Shown here: piece by piece, positions 22,380 through 33,156 of the stretch
Layout of the letters: the number at the start of each line of letters is the position of its first letter
Numbering within the stretch: the first letter of the stretch is position 1
Origin: Cordylochernes scorpioides
Lineage: Eukaryota; Arthropoda; Arachnida; Pseudoscorpiones; Chernetidae
Length of the DNA stretch: 64,000 nucleotides
Reading direction: 5' to 3'
Assembly: GCA_030710605.1 (NCBI GenBank)
Contig: CP092886.1
Span: forward strand, 52,028,741 to 52,092,740
The notes under the pieces: generated by a model
Seen by the model: the letters and a program-made list of their open reading frames with translations, nothing else
Database searches by the model: none
Told to the model about the DNA's origin: nothing
Position numbers and translations under genes: made by a program

Positions 22380-22698
22380 TTATGTTCCTGCTATATGTTC
22401 GTCCATTCTGATGGCCGCAGATCTACCCGTTTCCCCCACGTAAATGGCGGGGCATTGACGACATGGGACGGCATAGACCGCGCCATCAGAATTACAATTG
22501 TTGGTGGGTTTGTTAGATCGGGTTATAGGTTTTCTGGTTATGGATGCGATGTTAGGGTTATTGTGGTAGAATGTTTTGATGCCGTATGGATTCAGTAGTG
22601 AAGCTATAGCAACTGTTTGTGGACTGTATGGGAGAGTGCAGTGACCTTTGTTTATTTGTGCTGGTTTTGTATAATTTGGGTTATATAAGTGTCTGTTG
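22380..22698 (-). pseudogene. PLE GIY-YIG endonuclease fragment, left copy
   Basis: A minus-strand fragment. In order: a linker (LLNPYGIKTFYHN), then the nuclease start GAVYAVPCRQCPAIYVGETGR with the GIY-like and YIG-like (YVGET) motifs and RMDEH. A ~2 bp difference from the right arm changes the frame after DEH and gives an early stop. The RT and the catalytic Glu region are missing. The N-terminal part of the longer open frame (22700-22949) is read from the opposite arm and is not coding. Confidence 0.75.
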
Positions 22699-22703
22699 AC
22701 ATC

Positions 22704-22889
22704 AACGCATCCATAACCAGAAACCCTATAACCCGATCTAACAAACCCACCAACAATTGTAATATTGATGGCGCGGTCTATGCCGTCCCATGTCGTCAAT
22801 GCCCCGCCATTTACGTGGGGGAAACGGGTAGATCTGCGGCCATCAGAATGGACGAACATAGCAGGAACATAACCAATAAAAGAACATAA
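22704..22889 (+). pseudogene. PLE GIY-YIG endonuclease fragment, right copy
   Basis: The mirror copy on the plus strand: ITRSNKPTNN, then GAVYAVPCRQCPAIYVGETGR and RMDEHSRNITNKRT. The sequence differs from the left copy at a few positions. It is truncated on the 5' side at the palindrome spacer, so there is no start codon of its own. Confidence 0.75.
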
Positions 22890-23639
22890 GATCCCAAATA
22901 TATACCCATATCTTAAATACAGGTCACTCGTTTGATTTATCCAATCCAACCATCCATTATAAGAACATCAATAACAAATATCAAAGATTGATCCTGGATA
23001 CCATGATATCATTACAATGCAATAGTATCAATGGACACATCGATATACCTGACTCATACCAAATTCTGTTTGAATAGTACTTCTCCACATCCACCCGTCA
23101 TCATGCCTTAAACATCACATTCATAGTTATTTTCTTCCTTTCTTATCCCTCACAATTACAATAGTTTACGCCGTTGTATATTAATTCAGATGTAAATATG
23201 TATTCTTAGTTAATCTCTGCTGTATGTTAATTTAGATGTATACCATTAATTTTCAATATGTAAATTTGTATTTTTAGCTCTATATATAGTCGTTCATATC
23301 TTCCATTATATAGCCAGTAGAAGGACGTCTCGGTCCGAAAGCTCACAAACATTAAAATAAGAAACTCCTCTTCGTCCTCGTTTTATTTTATTTAAGTATT
23401 TATATTGAAGAGTTGATTTTTTTGTTAAGATATTCATATATATATTTATTCCGAAGCATCCAATGTGATAATCCCAATATTTATGGCTAATGTTGGTGTT
23501 TTCAGCTAACTTAATATATTCTTTTGAATTTCTCATTTTCTCCGATAATTTGGCCAATATTGGTTACTTTTAAATTTTCCTTCTAGTCAGTAGATCTCTA
23601 CTTGAATATTTGACCAATATGGTATATTCGATTTATGGT

Positions 23640-24240
23640 TCAATTCCTCCAGTCTCCCACCCGGAAGAATGCGGAAGTCGTGCGCCTCACCGCACGTCAG
23701 AGAGAGAAGTAGTACCTTTGAAAACACACATATATTTTTCACCTCTTCTTACCATTTTCACCTCATCCTAGCTAGATTTTAGTGATGTGATTATAGGAAT
23801 AGTTGCACACAATCTTCTTCTTCTTCTTTCTTATCTCCACTCAATCATATTAGGTTATCAAGCCTGTAGAGTTTGAGACTTGACAACCATCATGACTGGG
23901 TGAAGTAGAATGCGTCTGCCTTTGTCATTAAGACTGGGAGCACTACTCAGTGGCAGGCCGGCTTAGTTCCAAAAGAAATGGCCGCCTCTGACATAAGTAA
24001 CATACGCCATATGCAACCGCTCCTAACATGGAGTACAAACACTGCTCATCCTGTATCCCTGGATTAGGAGCCCTTACAGGGTACTATCAGCTGGGCCAGC
24101 TGAGCCCAGGTTTTTTAGCGAGCTTGTTACTGCTCCACCACCTCCTTTTTCATCCGGGCTTGGGACCGGCAAAGGTGGTTTACCAAAACCGTTGGCGCGT
24201 AGTACTGACTACATTCTGAGTGAGGTGCTATACTTTATGG
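23640..24240. other. GC-richer island, unassigned
   Basis: Clearly less AT-rich than its surroundings. Contains CCACCCGGAAGAATGCGG near 23660 and a segment around 24100-24220 with CATCCGGGCTTGGGACCGG. A 63-residue plus-strand ORF (24028-24219) has no motif I recognise. The sequence could be the 3' end of a LINE, or host DNA; I cannot decide. Confidence 0.4.
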
Positions 24241-24519
24241 AAACAACACAGCGGATTTTTTTGCATCGTGAATGCTAGTTGGAGCCAGAAACTGCCACAA
24301 CTCGAACAAAACGTATAGGAAGTAAATATGACAACGACGAGCGAGGAAAGGGGAGATAAATACATATAAACAATAATAATTCAATGTTTTGAACAAACAG
24401 GAGGATAAAATTCCTAACCAACTGTCAACTACGTTCGTTTTCAAATCATTGTGTATTATTCTTCAATGTGTTACACTAGGAACATAGAAAATGTTTCATC
24501 AGTAAAATCGCTTATTAAA
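24241..24519. other. AT-rich spacer
   Basis: Nothing recognised. Confidence 0.45.
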
Positions 24520-24785
24520 ATTACAAATATTTCCTTGCAATGTATTTATTTTTATTTTAAATTGCTAGCTTTTAAGCGATAATCGCTCTTCAGCGGGTTA
24601 GAAAATACCGACTATATAATAGAAATATTTACAAATACAAACGTGCGCAGCGTGGATATTTACAACTGAATATTTATAAAATTTAAAGCCCATTGAAGAG
24701 CGATTATCGCCTTAAAGGTAGCAATTTAAAATAAAAAGAAACTCATTGCAAGGAAATATTTTGTAATTTTAAAAGGTTTTCACAA
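24520..24785. mobile_element. MITE family E, copy with unrelated centre
   Basis: The arms (TTGCAATG..TTTTATTTTAAATTGCTA and inverse) match the hairpin at 17692-17845. The centre (~24600-24695) is unrelated sequence, possibly a later insertion or an original longer loop. Confidence 0.65.
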
Positions 24786-25330
24786 TTTTATCATGAATAA
24801 AAATCACTTATGTTTACGAAATGTGAATCGATTTGCAGATTCATCAATAAATATAATTTATCCAATAAGCGTATTGATTAAACCTTAAAACATATGCGAT
24901 TATGTGAGTGTACAGTATTTCAAGACTAATTCTCAAAATGGAATTATAGGATATGACCCTAGCAGACTGATCACCAGAAAAAACTTAATTAGGCTTCCTT
25001 TGTAATTATATATTTTAATATTCTATATTGAAAATAATATAGAGATAATTCTTCTTTTTATTGATGTTATTTTGGTCTTTATAAGTACTTATATGAACGT
25101 TTATTTATATTGTATTTGTGTAAATATACAAAAAAACTTTCATAAAAAATTATCTTTATTTTCAAAAATTAAAATTAAGAAAAAATCAAAAATTAATTTG
25201 AAAAAAAAAAAAAGCTATTCTGATAAGCCCTCTAAAAATGATATATGAAACTAATTTCCTACTGAGAGCAACTTGCAATACATAGCGATTTGCTGTTGAA
25301 ATATTTGAACAAAATATTCTGTTTAAAACT
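24786..25330. other. AT-rich spacer
   Basis: No gene or bounded repeat seen. Confidence 0.45.
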
Positions 25331-25336
25331 TTAACC

Positions 25337-25590
25337 TTATCTCTAGAGGAAGATTAAAATACCTAATGCCCATGTTCTATGCAGAAGACTATGGCCAATA
25401 TCCGAAACATTTATAGGAAATAGATGAACTCTTTGAAAGCTTTGATTTGTGCCACCAGGTCACAATAGAACCTAATGAAAGCACGCAGAAGACGCTGAGA
25501 GTCGACATTAATTACTTTTTAAAGAGAACGCATCATATGACCAAGGACGACTTAATTAGAATTGGAGACGAGGCATTGGTCTTTAATTAG
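25337..25590 (+). pseudogene. Possible coding remnant, unrecognised
   Basis: Less AT-rich than its flanks. One plus-strand frame reads plausible protein on both sides of a single TAG: GRLKYLMPMFYAEDYGQY before it, then LFESFDLCHQVTIEPNE, YFLKRTHHMTKDDLIRIG and ALVFN to a second TAG near 25590. The residue mix is unlike the Lys/Asn/Ile-rich chance ORFs elsewhere. No family recognised. It could be an old gene or transposase piece, or chance. Confidence 0.3.
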
Positions 25591-27940
25591 CCGGGTGAAG
25601 TAAAGGTCGGTGAAAGTAAATGGAATAAAATTTTAGATAAACATTTTTGTCCAATTGAATATTTTCCTTTAAAGAAGTGTATTTTGAGCTCTCTCTCTTT
25701 CATTGTTAAACTAATTGAATAAAAGGATTTAATTATTTCCTTTAAAGTCATTTGTTTGCTCATAATTAAGGATTAATTCGCTTGCTCTTTTGCATTTAGA
25801 GATGGCTTATATTGTTTGTCTTTTTCCCGGAAGGCCCAATGTTAGCTCTTATCAAGGGAATAGCTCCGCTGTTGCCAGAAAAGGATCATTCTGTTATTCC
25901 TCCCCCCGGGAATGTTGACTTTGTTTATGTCAACGTCTATTTACCTTCAATTTCACCATATCGTTAATTTGATTTTATCTCCGAAAAAATTATTCAATAA
26001 AAGCGGCACCTACTATCGGGAAATTGAATGTTGCTGATGACTCTCTGCCATTTATCGGAAAATATAAACTTATTATTGTTTATTTTTATTTTATAAAATA
26101 ATGACCGATACTCTCATTGAAATATATAAAAAAAAATTCAACGGTTTGCATTTATCTTAATATTTTTAAAACATTACTGGGGAGATGAAGTATTTAAAAT
26201 ATACAAATTAAGATATTTGGTTTATTCCAAATTTTGTCTTAATAATACAATATTAGTATATTATAATATTCTATTTGATTCGTGTGGGAAAGGGTTAAAT
26301 GATTATATTAATAATATAAAGTAAAGGAATGGTAATCTCCCAAGAGAGAGTTCACAAAATATATATAGAATCCAAAATAACGTCACGGGAGTGTGATATC
26401 CATGTACTGAAGTGGCTCAAGTAGGCATTAGAACAATTCCTTCTGTCTATCACCCCAGTACAACAAAGGTAATAAAGAATAAGTTTCAACACCAGTTTTG
26501 CCAAATTGAGACAAAAAGCCAACCTCTTACCATGGTATCAGGCTATAGCCCTCATCTGTATAGGTACGTCTTCGTTTTCATAACATCCTGCGAGATGAGT
26601 CCTATAATCTTTCGAGAAATTGAGGAAAATGTGTTTAATCTTCTCTTCATCATTATCTTTACGCTTTATACGGAGATTATGAATTAAATTAATTATTATA
26701 ATTCATATTTAAAGGGAGAGGTGCCATTTCTGGAACATGAATACCATCCTACCTCAAATTATATGGTATATTTATATATATATATATAATTTATTAAGTA
26801 ATATACATGAGAATCAAAAATCACATATATTCTAATTGATTATCAGCTAGAGAAAAAAAACACATAATATAAATTGTCAATACACCAAACTTTCAGACTT
26901 CTACTTTGAAAAAAGGAAATTTTAATTAACTTATACATATAATATACACGTTCTCACATTATAGAAAACGGCCCGAATGGAACTGGCCTCGTCTAAATAT
27001 TGTTCAGGTTGATTTCAACCATATTTTGAAAGGATGTCAAGTACTAAAATGAATCAAATTTTAAAATAGGTGGGACAAAAATTATAACCAAACAAAATTC
27101 TTTATTAATATTACCAGTTCTGCCTCTAGCGGTAAGAAATAACATAATTAACTGAAATTTTTCTCTATTAATTAAAATTTGTATATATTTTTAAATATCT
27201 GTTATTCACTGAAATTATTAAATAAAAGAGAATTAACATTTGGAAAAAACGCTATTCTTCATTAAAAATCGTTTATAAAATATGATGCGCGTTTTCCACG
27301 GGCTGTTATTTCTCCATTTATAAATTTCTCAAATAAATAGTATTTAAATTGATATTATGTTTATTATTTATATCTGAAATATGAAGATAATAAGTCATTC
27401 TTAATCAATGTTAAACTATATCTTCAATTTTATATGTAATTTTTTAATGATTGATTCAGTAGTTTTTTTTATTTGAAGGGGGGGGGGGGTTAAAAAGCAC
27501 AAGTATAAAATAAACATTCTTTACGTTGAGTATGGATAGTAGAGAGGATATAGAACAACAATAAACATCGATATGGCAATATAATATTTATATAGAGGTT
27601 TAAAATAAATAGAGATCAGGGTAATGTGATAAAGAGGCATTTTATAATTGTGTAAATGAATTGTGCTCCTGGCTAAATTCCTTATATCGAAAAGTATATC
27701 AACTCTCAGTTTCCGGTAAATTGTAAAAATCGACAGTTAAAGTTTTCCTATATGTGGCAATGAACTATCACCAAGATTCAGATGCCCGAATTAGAAGATG
27801 ACTTCTTATAAAATGTAGATTTATTTTTAAAAAATCAGTAAATGACATAATTAATATGCCTAGGAAAGAGGTTTAAGAATATATAGACAATTCTACCTAT
27901 CGAGTCGGTAGAGTTTAGAGGAGGACGACATAACTTGATT
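25591..27940. other. AT-rich DNA with repeat remnants
   Basis: No convincing gene. The segment 26400-26600 includes the inverted match to ~19.2 kb, so its 91-residue ORF is likely spurious. A poly-G run of ~12 lies near 27477-27490. Confidence 0.45.
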
Positions 27941-27954
27941 TGACCTACATTCAG

Positions 27955-29505
27955 CTATAGTATGGCACCTCCTTGTGAGATGTTGATTGAGGTATTTCAA
28001 AATCTCAGTGATTCTCGAACTTTTGGCAAAGATCAAAGTGTAATCTAGATTGTTTGATCATATGGACATTAAAACTAGCACTAACAAACATGCCCTAGTG
28101 AAGGCTCTTTGTTGTTTCGTTTGTTTTTATTATAAGTAGCCCTCATTAAAGAATTTTTATATGCTTTTATAAGTAATAATTATGAGTAATTGAATAAATG
28201 CGAAGGATATTTAGTACGTACAAATAATATACTAATTATATAACTATAATCGAATATTATAGTGAACCACATATAGCTTAACATCTTTCTGTAAGTAGTT
28301 AATATGTGAGGAATAGTTTCCCAGGAATTATTTGAAAAAGTAAAAATTAAAATCAGGTAAATAATAATTTTTAATTTTGGTTTTGCAAGCTTTGATCAAA
28401 TTTTGAACTCGTTAAAGAACAGAAAATTTGCTCGAAAGCGTGCAAAACCAAAATTAAAAGAAACCATTAACCTGATTTTTATTTTACTTTTTTCAGGTAA
28501 TTAATATATGTCGATGCCCATAAATTTTCACAATATTTAAAACAACAACAGACTTCGCTCAGAATGCGGTAAAAACGGAATATGCTAATTATGCATAAAA
28601 TAATACAATGTAGAAACTATGAAATTACATACCACTTCAAGGTTTAAAAACTCTATATAGCGATGAAGGTTTTATATTGATAGGTTAAAAATCAGATAAG
28701 TATATGCAGAAAAACAAATATGAAACTCTTAGTCTCTTATTAGGCATATTTGCATTTCTAAGTCTTTAAACTGTGAGCATGTTAGGTTTTAGCCTAATAG
28801 GCAAGCTCTATACATATACTTTATCAATGTTTCATCCGGATAGATTAAAATTGTGGAAAATAATGTGATAATGAAATATGCAAATTAGTCAATATCGGAC
28901 CAATTTGTATATTCTAGGATTAAAACCTGGACAGAGATTCCTTCCACCCTTCCTTTATGGTTTCAAAGTGTCGCCGCAATACTTCAAATAGTGTGTAAAA
29001 ATTCAACAAAAATCTTCCCTTCTACCTTATTTTTATAGTAATAGCATCACTTCTTTATGTAACTTTGTAAATGTTTGAAATTATTAAATATGTGTGCTTG
29101 TATATATAATAGAGACACACTACCATATATATATTAATTAAAAGGCATATTTTGGATCTAAAATAAAACAAAACATTTTATTTAATACAAAATGCCTATA
29201 TTTCAATAGGCTGTACGCCTAACTTCGTCAGGTAAAGAGGTAGCGCCAAAATTAGTACTGATTTTCAATAAGCTCATCACTTATAAAAGCAAATAAAATT
29301 ATTTATTTAGGCTACTTTAAATACATCAAAAAGAATCATCAAAGAGCCTTCAATTGAGCATGTTTGCTAGTGATAGTTTTAATGTATATATGGTCAAACA
29401 GTAAACGTCACACTTAGAACTTAGTCAAAAGTCCGAGAAGCTTTTGAATTTTGAAATACCCCAATTATCATCTCACAAGAGGGTGTCCACCTATAGCTAT
29501 ATATA
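27955..29505. repeat. Inverted-repeat pair (long-loop foldback)
   Basis: 27955-28195 and 29240-29505 are diverged inverted copies. Shared segments include CTTGTGAGATG, GGTATTTCAAAAT, CAAACATGC, GAAGGCTCTTTG and GCTTTTATAAGT. The ~1 kb loop contains another hairpin (28333-28497). The MITE arm at 29132-29240 adjoins the right copy. Confidence 0.6.
28333..28497. mobile_element. Palindromic MITE, ~165 bp
   Basis: Ends AAAAAGTAAAAATTAAAATC and inverse, inner arms TTTTAATTTTGGTTTTGCA and inverse, with a ~65 bp loop. Confidence 0.7.
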
Positions 29506-29620
29506 TATATATATATTAATTAAAGGGCATATTTTGATCTAATATAAAACAAACATTTTATTTAATATAAAAATGCCAATATTTCAATAGGCTATACGCC
29601 TAACTTCATCAGGGCGTTCT
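29132..29620. mobile_element. Two MITE family C-like arms
   Basis: 29132-29240 and 29517-29620 are same-orientation copies of AGGGCATATTTTG..., ...ATATTTCAATAGGCT and GTACGCCTAACTTCGTCAGG. The layout parallels the family C arm (AATATTTCAGTTGGCTGAACG then CAACCTTTATCAAGG), so they are related or convergent subfamilies. Confidence 0.6.
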
Positions 29621-29776
29621 ATTTCTACAAGATATTTAATCTTTATAAAAATGAATTTTTGAAACAAATTATTTCACCGATATTTTGTGCTAGAATAGCT
29701 ATTGAATATAAATATTAGCACGCGAATTTCTGTATATTAAACTCACCATAAAAATAGAATTTTTACTTTTAGAAAA

Positions 29777-29807
<31 letters not shown>

Positions 29808-29854
29808 TGTTCTGAAAATAGAGCAATCCATACCTAAATCATTAGATAGTAAAT

Positions 29855-30365
29855 AGGCATATATTGGATTGAATAAAATATTTATTTGCCCATATTTCGA
29901 CCTGCTGAAAGCCAACCTTTATCAAGGCATTACATTTTTGTATACACAAACTCAGCTCCGCATAGTGTTATCACAGTTGAAATCATTTAAAGTACAAAGT
30001 AGGTGGGAAAGAAATTTGTGCATGAAAATATTATTATAAAAATTACAATCAGAATAAGTTAATTATCTTAAAATATTAAAGGAAAAATAATTATATACTA
30101 TAGACCTCATTATTTTTCCTTTAATATTTTAAGATATTTAACTTATTCTGATTTTAATTTTTATAATATATATTTTTCATGCACAATTTTTCTTGCCACC
30201 TACTTTATATTTTAAATGATTTAACTGCGATATTATAACACTATGCGGCGCTGAGTTTGTGTGTACAAAAGTGTAATGCCTTGATAAAGGTTGGTTTCAG
30301 CCAGCCGAAATATTGGCAAATAAATATTTTATTCAATCCAATATATGCCTTTTTACTATCTAATA
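29855..30365. mobile_element. MITE family C, complete foldback
   Basis: A ~510 bp element whose two halves are inverted copies almost throughout. Arms run from AGGCATATATTGGATTGAAT through CAACCTTTATCAAGGC and CAAACTCAG to TTATTTTTCCTTTAATATTT at the centre (~30105). It would form a ~250 bp hairpin. Confidence 0.8.
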
Positions 30366-30465
30366 TATATGTGTGTGTGTGTGAATGTAAAATAATTATA
30401 TTATCTCTCTCTCTCACCACCCGTACCCCATTAAAATTTATATATTCTTCTATAAAAAAATAATT

Positions 30466-30720
30466 TTATGACAAGACCATGCTCTTACTTAGGCTTAGCT
30501 AATTGCGTTAGCAAACGTCAAGTTAAGTGTGTGGAGCCTAGCGGGTCACAAATAACGATCGCGATGGCCGTCGAGAAGTTCTATTGGGATTTCCTGAAAG
30601 GGGCGACGACTTTCATTCAAAGGACGGCGCGCTATCAATATTTTGTATAGCAACAATGCAGGAGTCCGCGACTCTGAATGATCAAATAGGCCGGCGGCAT
30701 TTATCACATAGGTCTTATTT
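30466..30720. other. GC-richer island, unassigned
   Basis: A sharp change from TA-rich DNA to GC-rich sequence. A plus-strand ORF (30468-30650) includes AMAVEKFYWDFLKGATTF. No family recognised. The segment could be a host exon, a divergent transposon piece, or neither. Confidence 0.35.
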
Positions 30721-31132
30721 TCTCTTCCTATCTTTCTAAGGCACGCCTAGCGAATACTAACATTTTTTAGTCATAGCCATATTTTTTTAATTGTATCTTT
30801 CACATACGACCTTTTGCTTTCACACATTTTTAAATTTAAAAAAAATAGCTTCGAAATTAAAGTATATAAATGGATTATATGGTATACATTGTGAATGCTA
30901 GGTTAAGGTCAGTTATCTGGTAAAAATTAAGAAGGTTGTAATTGTTCTGATAGCTAAAACGTCAGCTATTAACGCTTCCTAAGTGTATTTCGAACTATCA
31001 GGTAAACATCTTTTTTTTTTTTAAATAAAACCTATCGAAATAAAAGTTACGATTACGATAGTGGGTGTTAGTAAATTCGCATTTAATTTTTCAAAATATA
31101 TAGTCGAATTTGTTTTTACGTGACTATATTAT
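30721..31132. other. AT-rich spacer
   Basis: Nothing recognised. Confidence 0.45.
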
Positions 31133-31280
31133 GATGCATTAGCGCGCCATCTGTTATCAAAATACGAAACTATTTTAAACGCGTATGCTTCTTTTACAAA
31201 TAAAACAATTTCTACTGCCCTTACTGCAATGGAAAAATTAATGGAAGGGCCTGGCTTATCAGTGGTAACCCTCCCAGGAT
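31133..31280. mobile_element. MITE family A, partial copy
   Basis: Starts with the family end GATGCATTAGCGCGCCATCT and runs through TTTCTACTGCCCTTACTGCA to GGGCCTGGCTTATCAGTGGT and CCCTCCCAG, the edge of the structured core. It stops there, so the second half is missing. Confidence 0.7.
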
Positions 31281-31678
31281 ATATTTAACAATTTCTCTAT
31301 TTAAGAAATAAGAAATAATTCAATATTATTTATTTATTTATGCTTATGAGGTGATACAGCAGCGTATTTACAATTAGAGAGGAGACATTCAATGTTAAAC
31401 GATTTGGTTAGGTATACAGTTAAAGAGATAGGTAAAATATTTGAAGGTTTTCAAAAAGAATTTTGAATCTCCCAGCTATAGCGCCAGAAAGGTTATTTCT
31501 AATCTGCTAGCTCTACAAACCAAAGTCTTCGATTATATATCATACAATTGAAAACCAGATAAAGAACATTCCACTTATTTATAAATCTTAATTTTATTTA
31601 TACCTTCTTGGGCGCTTATTTGGATTCAATGATTATTATAGAAATATTTATGTGATACAATATATATATAATAGATAT
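31281..31678. other. AT-rich spacer before Gypsy-1
   Basis: No gene. Ends in ATAT, the target-site copy of Gypsy-1. Confidence 0.5.
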
Positions 31679-32026
31679 TGTTGCATCATGATTAATGCGC
31701 CTATTTTAAAAATTATTTATAATATTATTTTTAATATATTTAAAATTTAAATTATAAATTTATTTATTTTTATAAAACAGATTATTAATATAAAATATTA
31801 TGTACTATAAAACATTTGTATTTTGATACACTAAATACCCTACATGCTTTAAACTTTGATGTGGTAAATAAAGAGAGATTCTAGGTGCTACCTAAATTTA
31901 TAGTTGTCTTATTATTGACTGGTTTAACCTTGTAAGATGGTTGAGACACGTTCTGGAAAGATGCAAGACACGTCTGAGGAGAGACTCAAGACTGAAGAAT
32001 CTGCCAAACCGCAGCCCAGTGCAACA
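31679..32026 (+). repeat. Gypsy-1 5' LTR
   Basis: Starts TGTTGCATCATG and ends GTGCAACA. Contains an AATAAA near 31867. The gag ATG (31937) and first 30 codons lie inside the LTR. Confidence 0.92.
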
Positions 32027-33100
32027 ATTGGTAGAGATGCAAGTGCCGACCCAGTTGTTTTGAACCCCAACATAAACATCCCCAAATATGATGGAACAGA
32101 AGACCCTCGCCCATGGATTGAGTCCCTTGAAGAAATTGGCTTCCTGTACCACTGGGTAGAATATATTATTTCTCGCTATGCAGCCATGAACATGATTGGT
32201 AGCGCCAAAACCTGGCTGGACCTACACAAGATAAGTTTTACCAGCTGGGAACATTTCAAGAGCCGCCTAATTCAGGATTTTGGCTCAGACGCCAACAAAG
32301 AAGAATTGAAGATGAGGCTGAACAGAATGCAGCAGTGGAATGAACCTGCAATCAGGTTTGCAGAGGATATCCTGGTTCTGTGCAACAAGGTCGACCCCCA
32401 AATGGAAGAAGAGAATAAAATAAATTGGGTTATTGGAGGGTTAAAGAAAGAGTACTCTTTTGCCCTCTACTTAAACCCTCCTAAGAATACCAACGAACTC
32501 CTAAGATTGTGTAAAAAGATGAATTTGTTTGAAAATAATTATCAAGAACGTATAGAAAAATCAAAGGTTCTATATAATGGACCACGCTCTCCTCGTTCCC
32601 ACCATCAAGAGCAATGGAAGAACGCTCCGTCGTTCAGAAGACCAGACCAGAACACCTCCAAGCCCCAGGCCCCCGCTCCGAGGTACTACCAGAACACCCC
32701 CAAGCCCCAGGCCCCCGCTCCGAGGTACTACCAGAACAAGCCGCTGCCCCAGGTATCTGCCCCTAGACGATTTTACACTCCCATTCCTGAGCCAAAACCG
32801 GTCTACCCAAGGAAAACCTACAATAAGAGTCCAGATTCAAACAGGAATAGGACAGAAGACGGGAGACCAATATGTTTCAAGTGTAACAAGCCAGGACACG
32901 TAGCGCGGTATTGCAGAGTCAAGTTTGTGAGGATCGTAGAAGAGGACCCCTCAGTTTCCCAAGACAAGAGCCAAGAAAATCTTCAAATGGACGAAAGGAA
33001 AGATTATACACGGCCTCGCCTCTATGCGGATGTTTGTAATGACACACAAATGAATATTCCTACACGGAATAGATATTCCGTGTTGGAAGATTTAAACTAA
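31937..33100 (+). CDS. gag: Gypsy-1 Gag
   Basis: A 387-residue polyprotein that forms the particle and packages element RNA. The N-terminus (about residues 1-30, within the LTR) is charged. Residues ~45-190 match a retrotransposon Gag core (PKYDGTEDPRPWIESLEEI, MIGSAKTWLD, WEHFKSRLIQDFG). A Pro/Arg-rich segment (~215-285) has an internal tandem duplication of about 17 residues around PKPQAPAPRYYQNT. One CCHC knuckle (CFKCNKPGHVARYC, ~312-325) would bind RNA. The ORF ends EDLN-stop with a slippery site at the last codons. The start is the first ATG downstream of the likely transcription start, and the same ATG is in the 3' LTR. Confidence 0.88.
   Translation: MVETRSGKMQDTSEERLKTEESAKPQPSATIGRDASADPVVLNPNINIPKYDGTEDPRPWIESLEEIGFLYHWVEYIISRYAAMNMIGSAKTWLDLHKISFTSWEHFKSRLIQDFGSDANKEELKMRLNRMQQWNEPAIRFAEDILVLCNKVDPQMEEENKINWVIGGLKKEYSFALYLNPPKNTNELLRLCKKMNLFENNYQERIEKSKVLYNGPRSPRSHHQEQWKNAPSFRRPDQNTSKPQAPAPRYYQNTPKPQAPAPRYYQNKPLPQVSAPRRFYTPIPEPKPVYPRKTYNKSPDSNRNRTEDGRPICFKCNKPGHVARYCRVKFVRIVEEDPSVSQDKSQENLQMDERKDYTRPRLYADVCNDTQMNIPTRNRYSVLEDLN
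33091..33100 (+). promoter_or_regulatory. Probable -1 ribosomal frameshift site
   Basis: TTTAAAC occupies 33091-33097 in the X-XXY-YYZ phase of the gag frame, directly followed by the gag TAA (33098-33100). A -1 slip enters the pol frame, which is open from 33073. Downstream, TGATTCCTTCAATCA can form a 5-bp hairpin and GTCG at 33103 could pair with CGAC near 33134. The heptamer is a classical frameshift motif; its use here is inference. Confidence 0.7.
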
Positions 33101-33156
33101 GTGTCGCGCCTGATTCCTTCAATCAAAGCAAGTCGACCATAAATGGAATTAGAAAG

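Larger units (their letters stand above)
21840..23405. mobile_element. Palindromic double copy of a PLE 3' part
   Basis: Arms of ~700 bp (21840-22548 and 22704-23405) are almost perfect inverted copies around a ~155 bp unique spacer. Each arm encodes the C-terminal GIY-YIG nuclease of a Penelope-like element of the usual RT-then-nuclease type, followed by its 3' untranslated part. The copies meet at their 5'-truncated ends with the 3' ends outward (GAGCTTTCGGACCGAGACG and its complement). The left arm copy keeps ~110-150 bp more coding sequence, which forms the spacer. Confidence 0.8.

Noticed and set aside
22365..22598. Plus-strand ORF with a protein resembling part of the opposite-strand ORF
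   Set aside because: It is antisense to the left PLE arm. The apparent similarity arises because the palindrome is also nearly self-complementary locally.
23600..23665. tRNA-like B box GGTTCAATTCC
   Set aside because: No A box at the right distance and no cloverleaf could be drawn around it.
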